DNA of 50,411 nt from an uncultured Porphyromonadaceae bacterium (GTDB lineage: Bacteria > Bacteroidota > Bacteroidia > Bacteroidales > Muribaculaceae), in assembly GCA_947175295.1 (NCBI GenBank), contig CAMWMK010000015.1, positions 1 through 50,411 on the forward strand. Direction: 5' to 3'. The notes beneath the pieces were generated by a model. The model had not been told where the DNA came from. It searched no databases and saw only the letters and a list, made by a program, of their open reading frames with translations. Position 1 is the stretch's first letter. Every line of letters begins with the position of its first letter. A program made the translations under genes and the position numbers. This document shows, piece by piece, positions 30,455 through 40,810 of the stretch.

Positions 30455-32857
30455 TTAGATTTCGAAATTAAGGTTCTGTCCTGGCTTGAGGGAGAATAGG
30501 GCGAGGCCGTCGTCGGTGCCTTTCACCTTGATGAGCTTGCCGTCGAGGTTCACCCTCGCGCCTTCCGGGATGCGTACTTTTATCTCAGTGTCTTTATTGG
30601 CGCGGAGTGTGGCTCTGTTGAATTTGAGGTCGTTCCATTCGATGTCTGCCTCCACTGCTCCGCGGGCGCATATGCCTTTCACCGATCCTGACTCCCATGC
30701 CTCCGGAAGGGCGGGCAGGAACTCGATGTAGCCGTTCTGGCTCTGTATGAGCATATCGCACATGCCGGCCACACTTGCCTCCGTAGCGTCGAAGCTGAAG
30801 ATGTCGGCCGGTGCGCCGGCGATTCCCTTAGGCGACACCGTCATGAGGTTTTCGCGTGTGAAATTGCGGAAAAGATCTTGAATGTAGTAATGCGCTTTCT
30901 TGCTGTCTTTGAGGAAGGTATTGAAGCATATCATATTGGCGCAGCTCCATTCGGTATTCTCCCAGTTGGGGTCGGCCGTCTGCACCTCGATCGAGCGGCG
31001 TGCTGCCTCCATGAGTTCCGGAGTGGTGTCAAACGACATCTGCCCGAAAGGATAGAGCGAATGGATATGCGAGGAGTGGCGGTGGGAGGGATCCTGACGG
31101 GTTACGTCGAGCAGCCACTCCTTCACGAGTCCGTCGCTGCCCACTGCGAGGGGAGGCAGACGCTTGATGTCCTTTTCAAGACGCTGGCGCATTTTCTTGT
31201 CGACATTGAGGATCTTCGACGACTCGATGCAGGCATTGTAGATCTGATAGACGATGGCGCGGTCGAGCGTGGGCATCATCGAAGCGGAGTAGCAGTTGCC
31301 GTCGGAGTATCTGAACCCGTTTTCGGGCGATATGCTCGGTCCGGTGACGAGGTAGCCTGTATTGGGATCCTCCACCATGTAGTCCATGAAGAACTCAGCG
31401 CAGCTTTTCAGCAGAGGATATCCGGTATTGCGCAGATAGTCGTCGTCTTTCGTATAGAGGTAATGGCTCCATAGCTCTGTGGCGAGCCATGCGCCGCCCG
31501 TCACGTGGAGTCCCCAGCTTACGTCGCCGCCGGGAGAGGTATATCCCCAAACGTTGGCGATGGTGTGGGCACACCATCCGTTGCAGCCGTAGAGTTTCCT
31601 GGCGGTCTCTGCTCCGTATTTCTCAAGATGGCGCAGATATGTGAAGAGAGCTTCGTTGGTTTCGTGCAGGTTGGCTTTGTTGGCTGCCCAGTAGTTCTGG
31701 TTGATGTTCATGTCGAGGTGATAGTCGCATGTCCATGCCATATGGCAGGCCAGATTGTCGTTCCAGATTCCCTGCAGGTTGGAGCATAGCGGGGAGTTGG
31801 GACGTGAGGAAGCGATCTGCATGTAGCGGCCATACTTGAAGAAGAGCTCGTCGAATTTCGGATCCGCCGCTCCGCTCTTTATAAGGTGGAGGCGTGTGTC
31901 GGTCGGAAGGTGCGAGAGGTCGCCTTTGCCCTTCAGGTCGAGGCTCATGCGGTTGAAAAGGGCCGAGTGGTCGGCTACGTGGCGCTCGCGCATCCTGTCG
32001 AATCCGAGGGCCGAGGCGTTGTCGGTGTTGGCCTTGGCTATGGCCTTGTAGTCGGGAGAGGTGTAGTCGGTCTGGATGTCTATTATCATCGTCAGGGCGT
32101 CTGCATCCGTCACTGTCACTGATCTGTCGGAGTGGGAGAGGCGTCCTCCTTCGTTGTCGAGCTTTATCCTGCCGATGAAGCTGACACCGCCGGGGCCGAA
32201 CATGTGGTAGGCCACCTTGCCGTCGAATGTAAGGTCGCCGTCGGTGGCGGTGATGGCTGCGTCGCGCAGCAGGTCGGTGCTTACCGTGGTGGTGACACTG
32301 CCGGGTTTGTCGGCCGAGATGCGTATTGCAAGCACATTGTCGGGATAGTCGCAGATATATTCCCTTGTGAACTTCACGCCGCCGGAGGTGTAGGTGGTAG
32401 TGGCCACTCCTTCGCTGAGGTCGAGCGAGCGGCGGTAACCGCTGATGTCTGATCCTGGATTCTTCACGTCGATCACGAGGTCGCCTACCGGGAGATGCGT
32501 TCCGAACGATGCCGAATGTCCTGAGAGGTATTTATGTGTAAGGTCGTTTCCTTTGGCGATGTCTCCCTCGAAGAATGCCGAGCGTATCTCGGCCAGGCGT
32601 TCCGGACCGCAGTTGTCGTTCTGCAGCGAATCGCGCTGTCCGCTCCACATGGTGATTTCGTTGAGCGCGACCCTGTCCTGTCCGATTCCTCCATACACCA
32701 TGGCGCCGATGCGTCCGTTGCCGAGGGGGAGGGCCTCCATCCATTCGGAGGCCGGAGTATTGTACCACAGTATGGCGTCTTGCTGCGTAGCTCCTGCCGA
32801 TGATGAAGCCAGGGTGAGCGATATCGCGGCGAGGGCATGTCTGAAAGTAATTTTCAT
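30455..32857 (-). CDS. Glycoside hydrolase family 95 alpha-L-fucosidase-type enzyme
   Basis: About 800 residues; first gene of the minus-strand operon. I take ATG 32857 (MKITFRHALAAISLTLASSS), which gives a clean signal peptide; ATGs at 32866 and 32881 are in frame. The N-terminal domain opens LWYNTPASEWMEALPLGNGRIGAMVYGG and LNEITMWSG, the GH95 signature. The (alpha/alpha)6 barrel has LQGIWNDNLACHMAWTCDYH, acid Glu in SISPENGF near residue 510, DPSHRHSSHIHSLYPFGQ and FDATEASVAGMCDMLIQS. GH95 inverts alpha-1,2-fucose links in host glycans and milk sugars, though some members act on alpha-L-galactosides in plant xyloglucan. Divergent from the Sus operon across a shared regulatory region at 32882-33262. 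Confidence 0.93.
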   Translation of the reverse strand: MKITFRHALAAISLTLASSSAGATQQDAILWYNTPASEWMEALPLGNGRIGAMVYGGIGQDRVALNEITMWSGQRDSLQNDNCGPERLAEIRSAFFEGDIAKGNDLTHKYLSGHSASFGTHLPVGDLVIDVKNPGSDISGYRRSLDLSEGVATTTYTSGGVKFTREYICDYPDNVLAIRISADKPGSVTTTVSTDLLRDAAITATDGDLTFDGKVAYHMFGPGGVSFIGRIKLDNEGGRLSHSDRSVTVTDADALTMIIDIQTDYTSPDYKAIAKANTDNASALGFDRMRERHVADHSALFNRMSLDLKGKGDLSHLPTDTRLHLIKSGAADPKFDELFFKYGRYMQIASSRPNSPLCSNLQGIWNDNLACHMAWTCDYHLDMNINQNYWAANKANLHETNEALFTYLRHLEKYGAETARKLYGCNGWCAHTIANVWGYTSPGGDVSWGLHVTGGAWLATELWSHYLYTKDDDYLRNTGYPLLKSCAEFFMDYMVEDPNTGYLVTGPSISPENGFRYSDGNCYSASMMPTLDRAIVYQIYNACIESSKILNVDKKMRQRLEKDIKRLPPLAVGSDGLVKEWLLDVTRQDPSHRHSSHIHSLYPFGQMSFDTTPELMEAARRSIEVQTADPNWENTEWSCANMICFNTFLKDSKKAHYYIQDLFRNFTRENLMTVSPKGIAGAPADIFSFDATEASVAGMCDMLIQSQNGYIEFLPALPEAWESGSVKGICARGAVEADIEWNDLKFNRATLRANKDTEIKVRIPEGARVNLDGKLIKVKGTDDGLALFSLKPGQNLNFEI

Positions 32858-32881
32858 GGATGTCATGTCTTGGGGTCTCAT

Positions 32882-33262
32882 ATTGATGTGTATAATGATT
32901 GCAGACTGTTTCGTGTCTGCAAAATTATATCATATGGCTCATACTTCTTAGAACGATTCGACCTAAGAATTTAAAAAATCAGTCAAACCGGTGTTTTTCA
33001 CAAATCCGAAGGTTGAAAATGGGCCAAATATGGGGTAAAAGGGCGTTTTAAACCCGTTTTTGACCATTTTGAGCAAAAAATATCACATTTGCGTCATCCC
33101 TCCCTTGTGGGAAATTTGGGAATTTGGTAATTTTGCAACTTGCGACGTTTGTTAAAAAAAAAGATTTTTTTATTATTCGGCAGTTGAAGCAGGAGTAGTA
33201 ATTTTACGTCCGAAATCCCGGCGGCCATCGGCCGGCTACTCCAATCATTAATAACAGACACT
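32882..33262. promoter_or_regulatory. Divergent promoter region of the glycan utilisation locus
   Basis: Plus strand: TTG (33105-33107), exactly 20 bases, TAATTTTG (33128-33135), with a leader of about 120 bases to the first fasciclin gene. Minus strand: TAATTTTG at 32927-32920, next to a GCAGAC/GTCTGC hairpin (32901-32920), serving the GH95 operon; its -33 is weak. The leader has long A and T runs at 33154-33173. No regulator gene (SusR, hybrid two-component or ECF sigma/anti-sigma) is adjacent, so control is from elsewhere. Confidence 0.65.
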
Positions 33263-35854
33263 ATGAAACTGATTCCAACCGCACAGATCAAGGCGGCAGC
33301 GGCAGGCTTCCTGTTGCTGCCATTGGTGTGCATATCGTGTAGGGATGAATATGTCTATGATGACAAGGCTCCGGACAATCTCGGAGCGAGCATCTACGAC
33401 TATCTGCGGGACAACGGTGAGTTCACCTGTCTCGTCCGCCTCATAGACGACCTTGACTACAAGGAGGTGCTTTCGCGTACCGGAAGCAAGACGCTCTTCG
33501 CGGCCGACGACGATGCCTTCGCCCGCTTCTTCAAGAACAATCCCTACGGCGCGACCAGCTATGAAGAGCTGACCATCGAACAGAAAAAGAAGATCATGAA
33601 TACCGGTATGGTCAACATGGCCTACCTGAGCGAGATGCTCTCCAACGTGGCAGGCAGCGACGGAGCCAACGAGGGCATGGCCCTCCGCAGAAAGGCCTCC
33701 GGCTCCTATCTCGACGAGCTCTTCACTTCCTATCCCGGCGGCGCGCTTCCCCGGACTCCCTATTGGAACCGCTTCGCCGGACGCAACCTCTACATGGTGG
33801 CCGACGCCCCTATGCTTGTGCATTTCACCGACAAACAGATGGCTACGCAGGGCATGACCTCCGACGACTTCTCCCTCCTTCACAACGGAGAGCCCTACGC
33901 GGCCGGCGACATCTACGTCAATGGAGTGAGGATAAAGGAGCGAGACATCATCTGCAAGAACGGCTACATCCACGTGGCGGAAGACGTAGTCTGCCCCCTG
34001 AGCAATATGGCCGACGCGATAGGCACTGCTCCGGAGACCACCGTCTTCAGCTCGCTTCTCGATAAATTCAGCGCTCCCTACTACAACGCTTCCTACACGG
34101 CCGAAGTGAAAGACTACTTCAACGGCTCCACTCCCCAGCGTCCGCTGATCAGCGGCGTCGACTCTGTCTTCGTAAAGGGATACTTCAACGAGCGCACGCG
34201 TCCGGAAGGACCGCTTGGCGAATCGCTATCAAGCTACGGCATGCTCTATTACGACCCCGCCGACCCCAACTACGCCATGAACTCCTCGGAGCAGGACATG
34301 GGAGCGATGTTCGTGCCTACCGACAAGGCCATGAACGACTTCATCAACGGCGGCAAGGGAAGCTATCTGCGCGATGCCTACGGAAGCTGGGACAACATAC
34401 CTACGGATATCCTCGCGATGTTTCTGAAAAACCATCAGAAGCGTTCCTTCACCGCCTCGCTTCCCCACTCATGGAGCGTGCTGACCGACGAATCAAGCTA
34501 TCCAATCGACGTAAACGCGAGCGACGTGGAGAGATGCATAATGACCGGAAACGGTCCCGTATACGTGGTCAACACCGTCTTTCCCCCGATTGACTATCAA
34601 GGTGTCTACGCATCGGTGCTGACCGACGACCGAATGAGCATCATGAAATGGGCCATCACCGACGACTGGAGCAACCTCGCCGACACCGAGGCGATGCGCT
34701 TCTATATGTATCTGCGCTCGATGGAAAACATGTACAACCTCCTTGTGCCCACCGACGATGCCATGGCCAATTACCGCGAGCCCATATCCTGGGCCATCGG
34801 CGGAGCCGCACGCGAGATATGGGAGTTCAAATATGTCAAGAACCTCAATACTGTGACCGCCGACGTTTACACGGCCGATGCCGACGGCAACAAGGGTACG
34901 CTCAAGCGCACCGTGACCAATAAGCGCATCATCCGCAACCGCCTGCGCGACATCATCGACACGCACATCATAGTGGGCACAAACGACGGCGGCAACCTCG
35001 GCGGATATGTCGACGACGGCTCCGCACGCTACGTGCTGACCAAGGGTGGCGCCACGATAGCCGTCAGCGGTAAGGAATCAGGCGTGAAGTTCAACGGCGG
35101 GGGCGACATCGCCGCCGGCACTCCCGAAGCCACGGTAGTGACGGGCAACAGCGGCCTGCCATGCAGGTATGAATCGGACAACGGACGCACTTTCTTCATC
35201 GACCATATACTCCACGACGCTACGGCGAGCGTCTACGACCGTCTTGCCGAAAATCCCGAATACAAGGCATTCTTCGACCTTTGCAGAGGCCATGACCAGG
35301 TGCTGACCTACTTCTCTTCCGACACCGACGTAGAGGAGATATTCAGCTCCAAGATCGGAACGTCCTCTTCGGGACTGGGAATGGTGGTGAACTCATTCAA
35401 CAATTTCCGCTACACCATCTTCGTGCCCACGGCTGAGGCCCTCGAGAAGGCCTTCAGGGAAGACCCCGAACTCTACACCTGGGAGCAGATCTCGGCCGAC
35501 GAGGACTATGCCTCCAAGAAGCGCAAGACACTCTATCTGCTTTCCTTCCTTAAATATCACTTCATGGACAATTCAGCCTATATAAGCGGCAAGGCATTCG
35601 GCCCCGCTGGCTATGAGACCGCGGCAAGGAACGAATACGACAAGTTTCATAAGGTGACGGTGGAAAGCGACGGAAGCAATCTCAAGGTGACCGGAGAGAA
35701 CGGACGCACAGCATCCGTGATAAAGACCGCAGGCTCCTACAACGTCATGGCACGCGACTTCATCACCGACGCCACCGACTATACGCAGGCCACAAACATC
35801 ACCGCCTCCTCGCGCGCCGTGATCCATCTGATCGACAACGCACTGGGATATTGA
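33263..35854 (+). CDS. Multi-fasciclin-domain lipoprotein, first gene of the Sus operon
   Basis: An 863-residue surface or periplasmic lipoprotein; lipobox PLVCISC with Cys near residue 26. At least three fasciclin (FAS1) units are visible by their conserved start and T-F-x-P-T/D-D-A-x box: FTCLVRLIDDLDYKEVLSRTGSKTLFAADDDAF (about 52-84, quoted in two parts in the family), then YASVLTDDRMSIMKW with LLVPTDDAMANY (about 450-510), and FRYTIFVPTAEALEKAF (about 715). VIVGTNDGG- and HVAEDV-type segments match FAS1 ends. FAS1 domains mediate adhesion or ligand binding in other organisms. Here the gene leads a SusCD operon and probably supplies a ligand-binding partner of the SusC/SusD pair that follows after a CAA-rich spacer. 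Confidence 0.82.
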   Translation: MKLIPTAQIKAAAAGFLLLPLVCISCRDEYVYDDKAPDNLGASIYDYLRDNGEFTCLVRLIDDLDYKEVLSRTGSKTLFAADDDAFARFFKNNPYGATSYEELTIEQKKKIMNTGMVNMAYLSEMLSNVAGSDGANEGMALRRKASGSYLDELFTSYPGGALPRTPYWNRFAGRNLYMVADAPMLVHFTDKQMATQGMTSDDFSLLHNGEPYAAGDIYVNGVRIKERDIICKNGYIHVAEDVVCPLSNMADAIGTAPETTVFSSLLDKFSAPYYNASYTAEVKDYFNGSTPQRPLISGVDSVFVKGYFNERTRPEGPLGESLSSYGMLYYDPADPNYAMNSSEQDMGAMFVPTDKAMNDFINGGKGSYLRDAYGSWDNIPTDILAMFLKNHQKRSFTASLPHSWSVLTDESSYPIDVNASDVERCIMTGNGPVYVVNTVFPPIDYQGVYASVLTDDRMSIMKWAITDDWSNLADTEAMRFYMYLRSMENMYNLLVPTDDAMANYREPISWAIGGAAREIWEFKYVKNLNTVTADVYTADADGNKGTLKRTVTNKRIIRNRLRDIIDTHIIVGTNDGGNLGGYVDDGSARYVLTKGGATIAVSGKESGVKFNGGGDIAAGTPEATVVTGNSGLPCRYESDNGRTFFIDHILHDATASVYDRLAENPEYKAFFDLCRGHDQVLTYFSSDTDVEEIFSSKIGTSSSGLGMVVNSFNNFRYTIFVPTAEALEKAFREDPELYTWEQISADEDYASKKRKTLYLLSFLKYHFMDNSAYISGKAFGPAGYETAARNEYDKFHKVTVESDGSNLKVTGENGRTASVIKTAGSYNVMARDFITDATDYTQATNITASSRAVIHLIDNALGY

Positions 35855-35880
35855 CAACAACGAAACAACAACAACAACAA
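35855..35880 (+). repeat. CAA-rich spacer before susC
   Basis: The 28-base gap between fasciclin stop and susC start is almost wholly made of CAA/ACA triplets, unstructured and A-rich. No Shine-Dalgarno is seen. Such A-rich leaders favour ribosome loading in Bacteroidetes. Confidence 0.8.
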
Positions 35881-35882
35881 CC

Positions 35883-38800
35883 ATGAACAAGCTATATATC
35901 ATATTCCTGACTGTCGCGATGCTGCTGACGCCCTTCATAGGCGCGGCGCAGGCGACCGGCCTGGTGCGCGGTGTAGTGGTCGACGACCTCGACGAGCCCC
36001 TTATCGGCGCTACGGTGCTTGAGGTGGACAAGAACAACCGCGTGCACAGCACTACCGTCACCGACATCAACGGCGAATTCTCACTCAAGGTGAAGAATCC
36101 CGCCAACAAGCTTAAGATCAGCTATGTGGGCTTCGACAACATGCTTCTCCCCATCAAGCCGGAGATGCACGTGGTCATGAAAAGCAACTCGCAGCTGCAG
36201 GAGGTGGTCGTGACCGGCCAGCGCATGCACGACGACGGCACCATGCCCATCAGCCGCGCCGAGATATCCGGTGCGGTGCAGAGCCTTAAGACCGACGTAT
36301 TCGAAGGCATAGCCGTAGCTTCTGTCGACGATGCCCTTCAGGGCCGCATGGCGGGTCTCGACATCGTCAACGCCTCCGGCGACCTCGGCTCCGGCTCCTC
36401 GATGCGTATCCGCGGCTCCGGCTCCATCAACTCCAACTCGCAGCCACTCATCGTGCTCAACGACATTCCATATGAGAGCCACGTAGACGGCGCCTTCGAC
36501 TATGCCAACGCCACATCCGAGCAGTTTGCCAACCTTCTCAGCATCAATCCCGAGGATATCGATGAGATCACGGTGCTGAAAGACGGTGCCTCGGCTGCCA
36601 TCTACGGCGCGCGCGGTGCCAACGGTGTGATCATGATCCGCACCAAGCGCGGCGTGAAGGGCCCGACAAGGGTGCAGTACCTCTATAAGTTCTCCGGCCA
36701 CCGCCAGCCGAAAGGGCGCAAGATGCTTTCCGGCGACGACTACACCATGCTGATGAAGCAGGCCTACTTCAATCCCCGCCAGGACGAGAACGCCTGCAAT
36801 ATACCGGAATTCAACTACGATCCCACTTTCTCGGAATACGAACAGTTTAACAACAACACCGACTGGGTGGATGAAGTGACCCAATACGGTTTCGCCCACG
36901 ACAATACCGTCAACATCACAGGCGGCGGCGACAAGGCGAAATACCGCGTTTCGCTCGGCTACCTCACTCAGTCGGGCACCATCATCAAGCAGCACTACGA
37001 CCGCCTCTCCACCCTTATGAACCTTGACTATCAGGTGTCTGACCGCCTGAAGTTCTCTACAGAGTTCTCCCTGACACACTCCAAAAACAAGCAGAACTAT
37101 AAGGAAGACTGGTATTCGGAAGGCCTGCTCGACATCGCTTATAAGAAAATGCCCAACGTAGGCGTATACCGTCAGGACGCAATGGGGCGCAATACATCCG
37201 AATTCTACAACATCCCCATCACCTCCTCGCTCGACGACAGCCAGAAATACCTCGCCAACCCAGTAGCCCTCGCACACCTCGCGAAATTCGACGAGACCAA
37301 CATGCGAATCATCCCGACGCTCAGACTGCAGTATGACATCCTCGACCCTGCAAAGACGAAGCTCCGCTATTCGGGCTATGTGCAGTTTGATATCGAGAAC
37401 AAGAGGGAAGACAAGATGCTTCCGCGTGAGGTGTCGTCGCAGAACTGGAACAACGAGAACATCAACCGTGCTTACGGACGCGAGGCGGAGAGCCTCAACA
37501 TCCAGACGAAGCACGACCTGCTCTTCATCCCCGATTTCGGCGAGAAACACTCCTTCATGCTCTATGGAGCATGGGAGCTGACCACCGGCAACTCCCACTA
37601 TCAGGAGTTCAGGAAATACAACCTTCCGAACGGCATCTCCAACCCGACGGCCGACGGCTACGAAAACACCATGCGCAGCGAGCGCGGCGAGTGGCACTCG
37701 ATGGCCTTCATGGCGAGGGCACACTATACGTTTGATGAGAAATACGTGATCGACAGCACGGTGCGCTTCGACGGAAGCACCCGCTTCGGTCCAGGCCACC
37801 GCTGGGGCACATTCCCCGCCGTGTCGGCCAAGTGGATCATGTCGCGCGAGTCATGGATGGAAGACACCCGCAGCTGGCTCGACCTCTTCGGTATCCGAGT
37901 AGGATATGGAAAGACCGGCCGCATGCCCGACTACGAATATCTCCACTATGCCCGCTACAACTCCAACTGGGACTCCAACGACGGCAACAACTACATCGAC
38001 ATCCCGACGATGAAGCCCACCACAATACGTCTTTCCAACCTCCGCTGGGAGACCACGACTTCCTACAACGCCGGTTTCGACCTCAACATGTGGAACTACC
38101 GCGTCAACATGGACTTCAACGTATTCCACGAGAAGAACAACGACCTTCTCTTCCGCGACCAGTCGATACCTTCGTCGTCAGGCTTCGGATCGATCAGCTA
38201 CGTCAACGGCGGCAAGATGGAGAAGAACGGATGGGAGCTCAACGTCTACACCACCAACCTCCTGCGCTGGGGCAACGGCTGGAGCTTCGACGTCAACTTC
38301 AACCTCGCCAACTACACCAGCAAGATCACCGACCTGCTTCCCTCGATACTTGACTCCTACAACGGAGAGTTCGACTACAACAACGGCAGCTACCTGACAC
38401 GCGTGCAGGTGGGCAATCCCTTCGGTTCGATCTACGGTTTCCGCTACAAAGGCGTCTACCAGTACAGCGACTATGTCGAAGGCCGCGAGGGCACCTGCCC
38501 TGTGGTAAGGGATGAGCTCGGAAATGTGGTCACTGATGCCCAGGGACGTCCCCTCAACATGTATTTCGGCTACGGCAACGTCAACTATAAGTTCCGCGGC
38601 GGCGACGCGATCTATGAAGACGTGAACCATGACGGCAACATCGACGAGCTCGATATCGTCTACCTCGGCAACTGCAACCCGAAGATCTACGGCGGCTTCG
38701 GCTTCACGCTGAAATGGAAGAACCTCTCCGTCAACACTTTCTTCAATTTCCGTGGAGGCAACAAGATCGTCAACTATGCGAGGATGTATGCCGAAAACAT

Positions 38801-39167
38801 GTATAGCAACAACAACCAGAGCATCGCCGTCAACTGGCGCTGGCGCAAGGAAGGCGACGTCACCGACATGCCCCGCGCCCTCTACCAGTATGGCTACAAC
38901 TGGCTCGGCAGCGACCGCTATGTGGAAGACGGATCATTCCTCCGCCTCAAATACATCACCATCAACTATGGCTTCGACCGCGAACTGCTGAAGAGGATAA
39001 GGCTCAATACACTCAACCTCTATCTGACCCTCAACAACATCGCGACCTTCACAAAATACACCGGCGTGGATCCGGAGATCTCTCCCAACTCGCTCGGCAT
39101 AGCCGAAGACAAGAGCAACACGCCCCGCTCGCAGTATTTCACCTTCGGCGTTACCGTTGGCTTGTGA
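35883..39167 (+). CDS. SusC/RagA family TonB-dependent outer membrane transporter (first)
   Basis: A 1,094-residue importer of the SusC group. Signal peptide residues 1-23 (LTVAMLLTPFIGAAQATG). The carboxypeptidase-regulatory-like domain (about 27-105) has RGVVVDDLDEPLIGATVLEV and DINGEFSLKV. A TonB-box-like LQEVVVTGQ follows near 110. The plug has VDDALQGRMAGLDIVNASGD, SMRIRGSGSINSNSQPLIVL and ITVLKDGASAAIYGARGANG. The large barrel ends in FTFGVTVGL. With the SusD lipoprotein it forms the bin-shaped complex that takes up oligosaccharides (or peptides) using TonB energy. Codons are strongly C-ending, consistent with high expression. susD follows after 67 bases containing the AT-rich motif CAATGCATTATGAATTAG. 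Confidence 0.95.
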   Translation: MNKLYIIFLTVAMLLTPFIGAAQATGLVRGVVVDDLDEPLIGATVLEVDKNNRVHSTTVTDINGEFSLKVKNPANKLKISYVGFDNMLLPIKPEMHVVMKSNSQLQEVVVTGQRMHDDGTMPISRAEISGAVQSLKTDVFEGIAVASVDDALQGRMAGLDIVNASGDLGSGSSMRIRGSGSINSNSQPLIVLNDIPYESHVDGAFDYANATSEQFANLLSINPEDIDEITVLKDGASAAIYGARGANGVIMIRTKRGVKGPTRVQYLYKFSGHRQPKGRKMLSGDDYTMLMKQAYFNPRQDENACNIPEFNYDPTFSEYEQFNNNTDWVDEVTQYGFAHDNTVNITGGGDKAKYRVSLGYLTQSGTIIKQHYDRLSTLMNLDYQVSDRLKFSTEFSLTHSKNKQNYKEDWYSEGLLDIAYKKMPNVGVYRQDAMGRNTSEFYNIPITSSLDDSQKYLANPVALAHLAKFDETNMRIIPTLRLQYDILDPAKTKLRYSGYVQFDIENKREDKMLPREVSSQNWNNENINRAYGREAESLNIQTKHDLLFIPDFGEKHSFMLYGAWELTTGNSHYQEFRKYNLPNGISNPTADGYENTMRSERGEWHSMAFMARAHYTFDEKYVIDSTVRFDGSTRFGPGHRWGTFPAVSAKWIMSRESWMEDTRSWLDLFGIRVGYGKTGRMPDYEYLHYARYNSNWDSNDGNNYIDIPTMKPTTIRLSNLRWETTTSYNAGFDLNMWNYRVNMDFNVFHEKNNDLLFRDQSIPSSSGFGSISYVNGGKMEKNGWELNVYTTNLLRWGNGWSFDVNFNLANYTSKITDLLPSILDSYNGEFDYNNGSYLTRVQVGNPFGSIYGFRYKGVYQYSDYVEGREGTCPVVRDELGNVVTDAQGRPLNMYFGYGNVNYKFRGGDAIYEDVNHDGNIDELDIVYLGNCNPKIYGGFGFTLKWKNLSVNTFFNFRGGNKIVNYARMYAENMYSNNNQSIAVNWRWRKEGDVTDMPRALYQYGYNWLGSDRYVEDGSFLRLKYITINYGFDRELLKRIRLNTLNLYLTLNNIATFTKYTGVDPEISPNSLGIAEDKSNTPRSQYFTFGVTVGL

Positions 39168-39234
39168 CAGTGACTGTCATCAGCCTATGCGACTTCAATT
39201 GTGAATCATGAACAATGCATTATGAATTAGAAAA

Positions 39235-40806
39235 ATGATGAAGACAAAGATAAGACATATACTGTCAAACATGCTGGTGGGTCTGGCCGCGGGGCTTTCG
39301 CTCTGCTCCTGCGACGACTTCTTCGAGCTGCGGCCTACCAACGAGATGGTGCTCGACGAGTTCTGGCAGACGGAATCAGACGTGCTGAGCGTCACCGGAG
39401 CATGCTACCGCGCCATGCAGCAGCCGGGATTCATGCAGCGCCTCATGGTCTGGAGCGAGTTCCGGAGCGACAACGTGATCCTCGGCAACAACCTCGGCCA
39501 GGACCTGTATTATATCGGAACCCTCAACATCCTTCCTTCCAACGGCTACGCCTACTGGGGAGATTTCTATACGGTCATCAACCTCTGCAATACAGTGGAG
39601 CGCTTCGCGCCTCAGGTGTGTGACAAAGACCCCAACTTCACTCAGGAGCAGCTCCGGGCCTACATAGCCGAAGTGAAGGCCATCCGCGCGTTCTGCTATT
39701 TTACGCTTGTGCGTACATTCCGCGACGTGCCCCTCATCACCGAGCCCACAGTCGACGATACGCAGACGTTCCAGGTGGCTCAGAGCGATCCCGACGAACT
39801 GATTGATTTCCTTATAGAAGACCTCGCAGCCGTTGAGAACGATGCCGTGGAGGCCTGGGCAAATACGGAATACACTAAGGGACGTTTCACCCGCGCCGGG
39901 CTGCGCGCGCTGCTGGCCGACATGTGTCTCTGGCGCAACAGATACGCGGAGTGCATAAGCTACTGCGACAGGGTGACCGGCGATCAGAACAACATTCTCA
40001 GCCTCGTAGGATCAAACGCCTACAACAGAAGCGTATTCGTAGCCGGAAACTCTTCGGAAAGCATCTTCGAGCTTCAGTTCTCGCGCAACAACATCCCAAA
40101 CTATACGGTATGTGAGTTCTATGGCACTGAAGGGGGACACTCGGGCTGGGGCCACCAGCAGATGATGGCCTACGACTTTACCTCCACCGACCTGTTCGAG
40201 ACCACCGATCTACGCGGCATCGACTCGTTCTATTCCTCTTCGTCGCTTGCGGCTTTCCCTATCAAGAAATATCTTGCCTACCGCAACGAGCTCCACACCA
40301 CCAACGTGCGTGAATCGGACTATATCGGGGTGGACGGCGGTGTAAGCAACTGGATCATCTACCGCCTGCCCGACGTGATGCTGATGAAGGCGGAGGCCCT
40401 TGTGGAGTCTGGAGGCTCACTGGAGGAGGCGTTCAGACTGGTCAGCACGGTCTACGACCGCGCCAACCCGGAGGCCGGCACCGGATCGCTCAGCTTCAGC
40501 TCCTACAATACTCAAGACCGCATGCGCGACCTCGTCTTCGACGAGCGCCAGCGTGAGTTCCTATTCGAAGGAAAACGCTATTTCGATATCCTGCGCCGCA
40601 TCAACAGAGACCGCTCCCAATTCCGCAACCTGGTCAGCACCTATCTCCTGCCGAAATACTCAAGTCTCGACCAGGCTACCGTATCAAGCAAGCTCAGCGA
40701 GCTCAACGCTCTCTACATGCCGATTAAGGATTCGGAGCTGAGAAGCAACAAGCTTCTGATACAGAACCCATTCTATAAAGTCTCATCCGCCATAGAAAAG
40801 AACTGA
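39235..40806 (+). CDS. SusD/RagB family nutrient-binding outer membrane lipoprotein (first)
   Basis: A 523-residue lipoprotein with lipobox SLCSC (Cys near residue 25) after MMKTKIRHILSNMLVGLAAG. Family landmarks: FFELRPTNEMVLDEFWQTESDVLSVTGACY near the N-terminus, IAEVKAIRAFCYFTLVRTFRDVPL in the middle TPR-like scaffold, YRLPDVMLMKAEALVESGG, and VFDERQREFLFEGKRYFDILRR near the C-terminus. It forms the hinged lid of the SusC barrel and captures ligand at the cell surface. The stop lies four bases before the second fasciclin gene. The start at 39235 or the next Met at 39238 are equivalent. Confidence 0.95.
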   Translation: MMKTKIRHILSNMLVGLAAGLSLCSCDDFFELRPTNEMVLDEFWQTESDVLSVTGACYRAMQQPGFMQRLMVWSEFRSDNVILGNNLGQDLYYIGTLNILPSNGYAYWGDFYTVINLCNTVERFAPQVCDKDPNFTQEQLRAYIAEVKAIRAFCYFTLVRTFRDVPLITEPTVDDTQTFQVAQSDPDELIDFLIEDLAAVENDAVEAWANTEYTKGRFTRAGLRALLADMCLWRNRYAECISYCDRVTGDQNNILSLVGSNAYNRSVFVAGNSSESIFELQFSRNNIPNYTVCEFYGTEGGHSGWGHQQMMAYDFTSTDLFETTDLRGIDSFYSSSSLAAFPIKKYLAYRNELHTTNVRESDYIGVDGGVSNWIIYRLPDVMLMKAEALVESGGSLEEAFRLVSTVYDRANPEAGTGSLSFSSYNTQDRMRDLVFDERQREFLFEGKRYFDILRRINRDRSQFRNLVSTYLLPKYSSLDQATVSSKLSELNALYMPIKDSELRSNKLLIQNPFYKVSSAIEKN

Positions 40807-40810
40807 CACC

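Noticed and set aside
36081..37799. 572-codon minus-strand open frame inside susC
   Set aside because: Antisense shadow caused by the strong C-ending codon bias of the susC gene; Val/His/Gly-rich and without family features. Many similar antisense frames lie opposite the Sus genes and the glycosidases.
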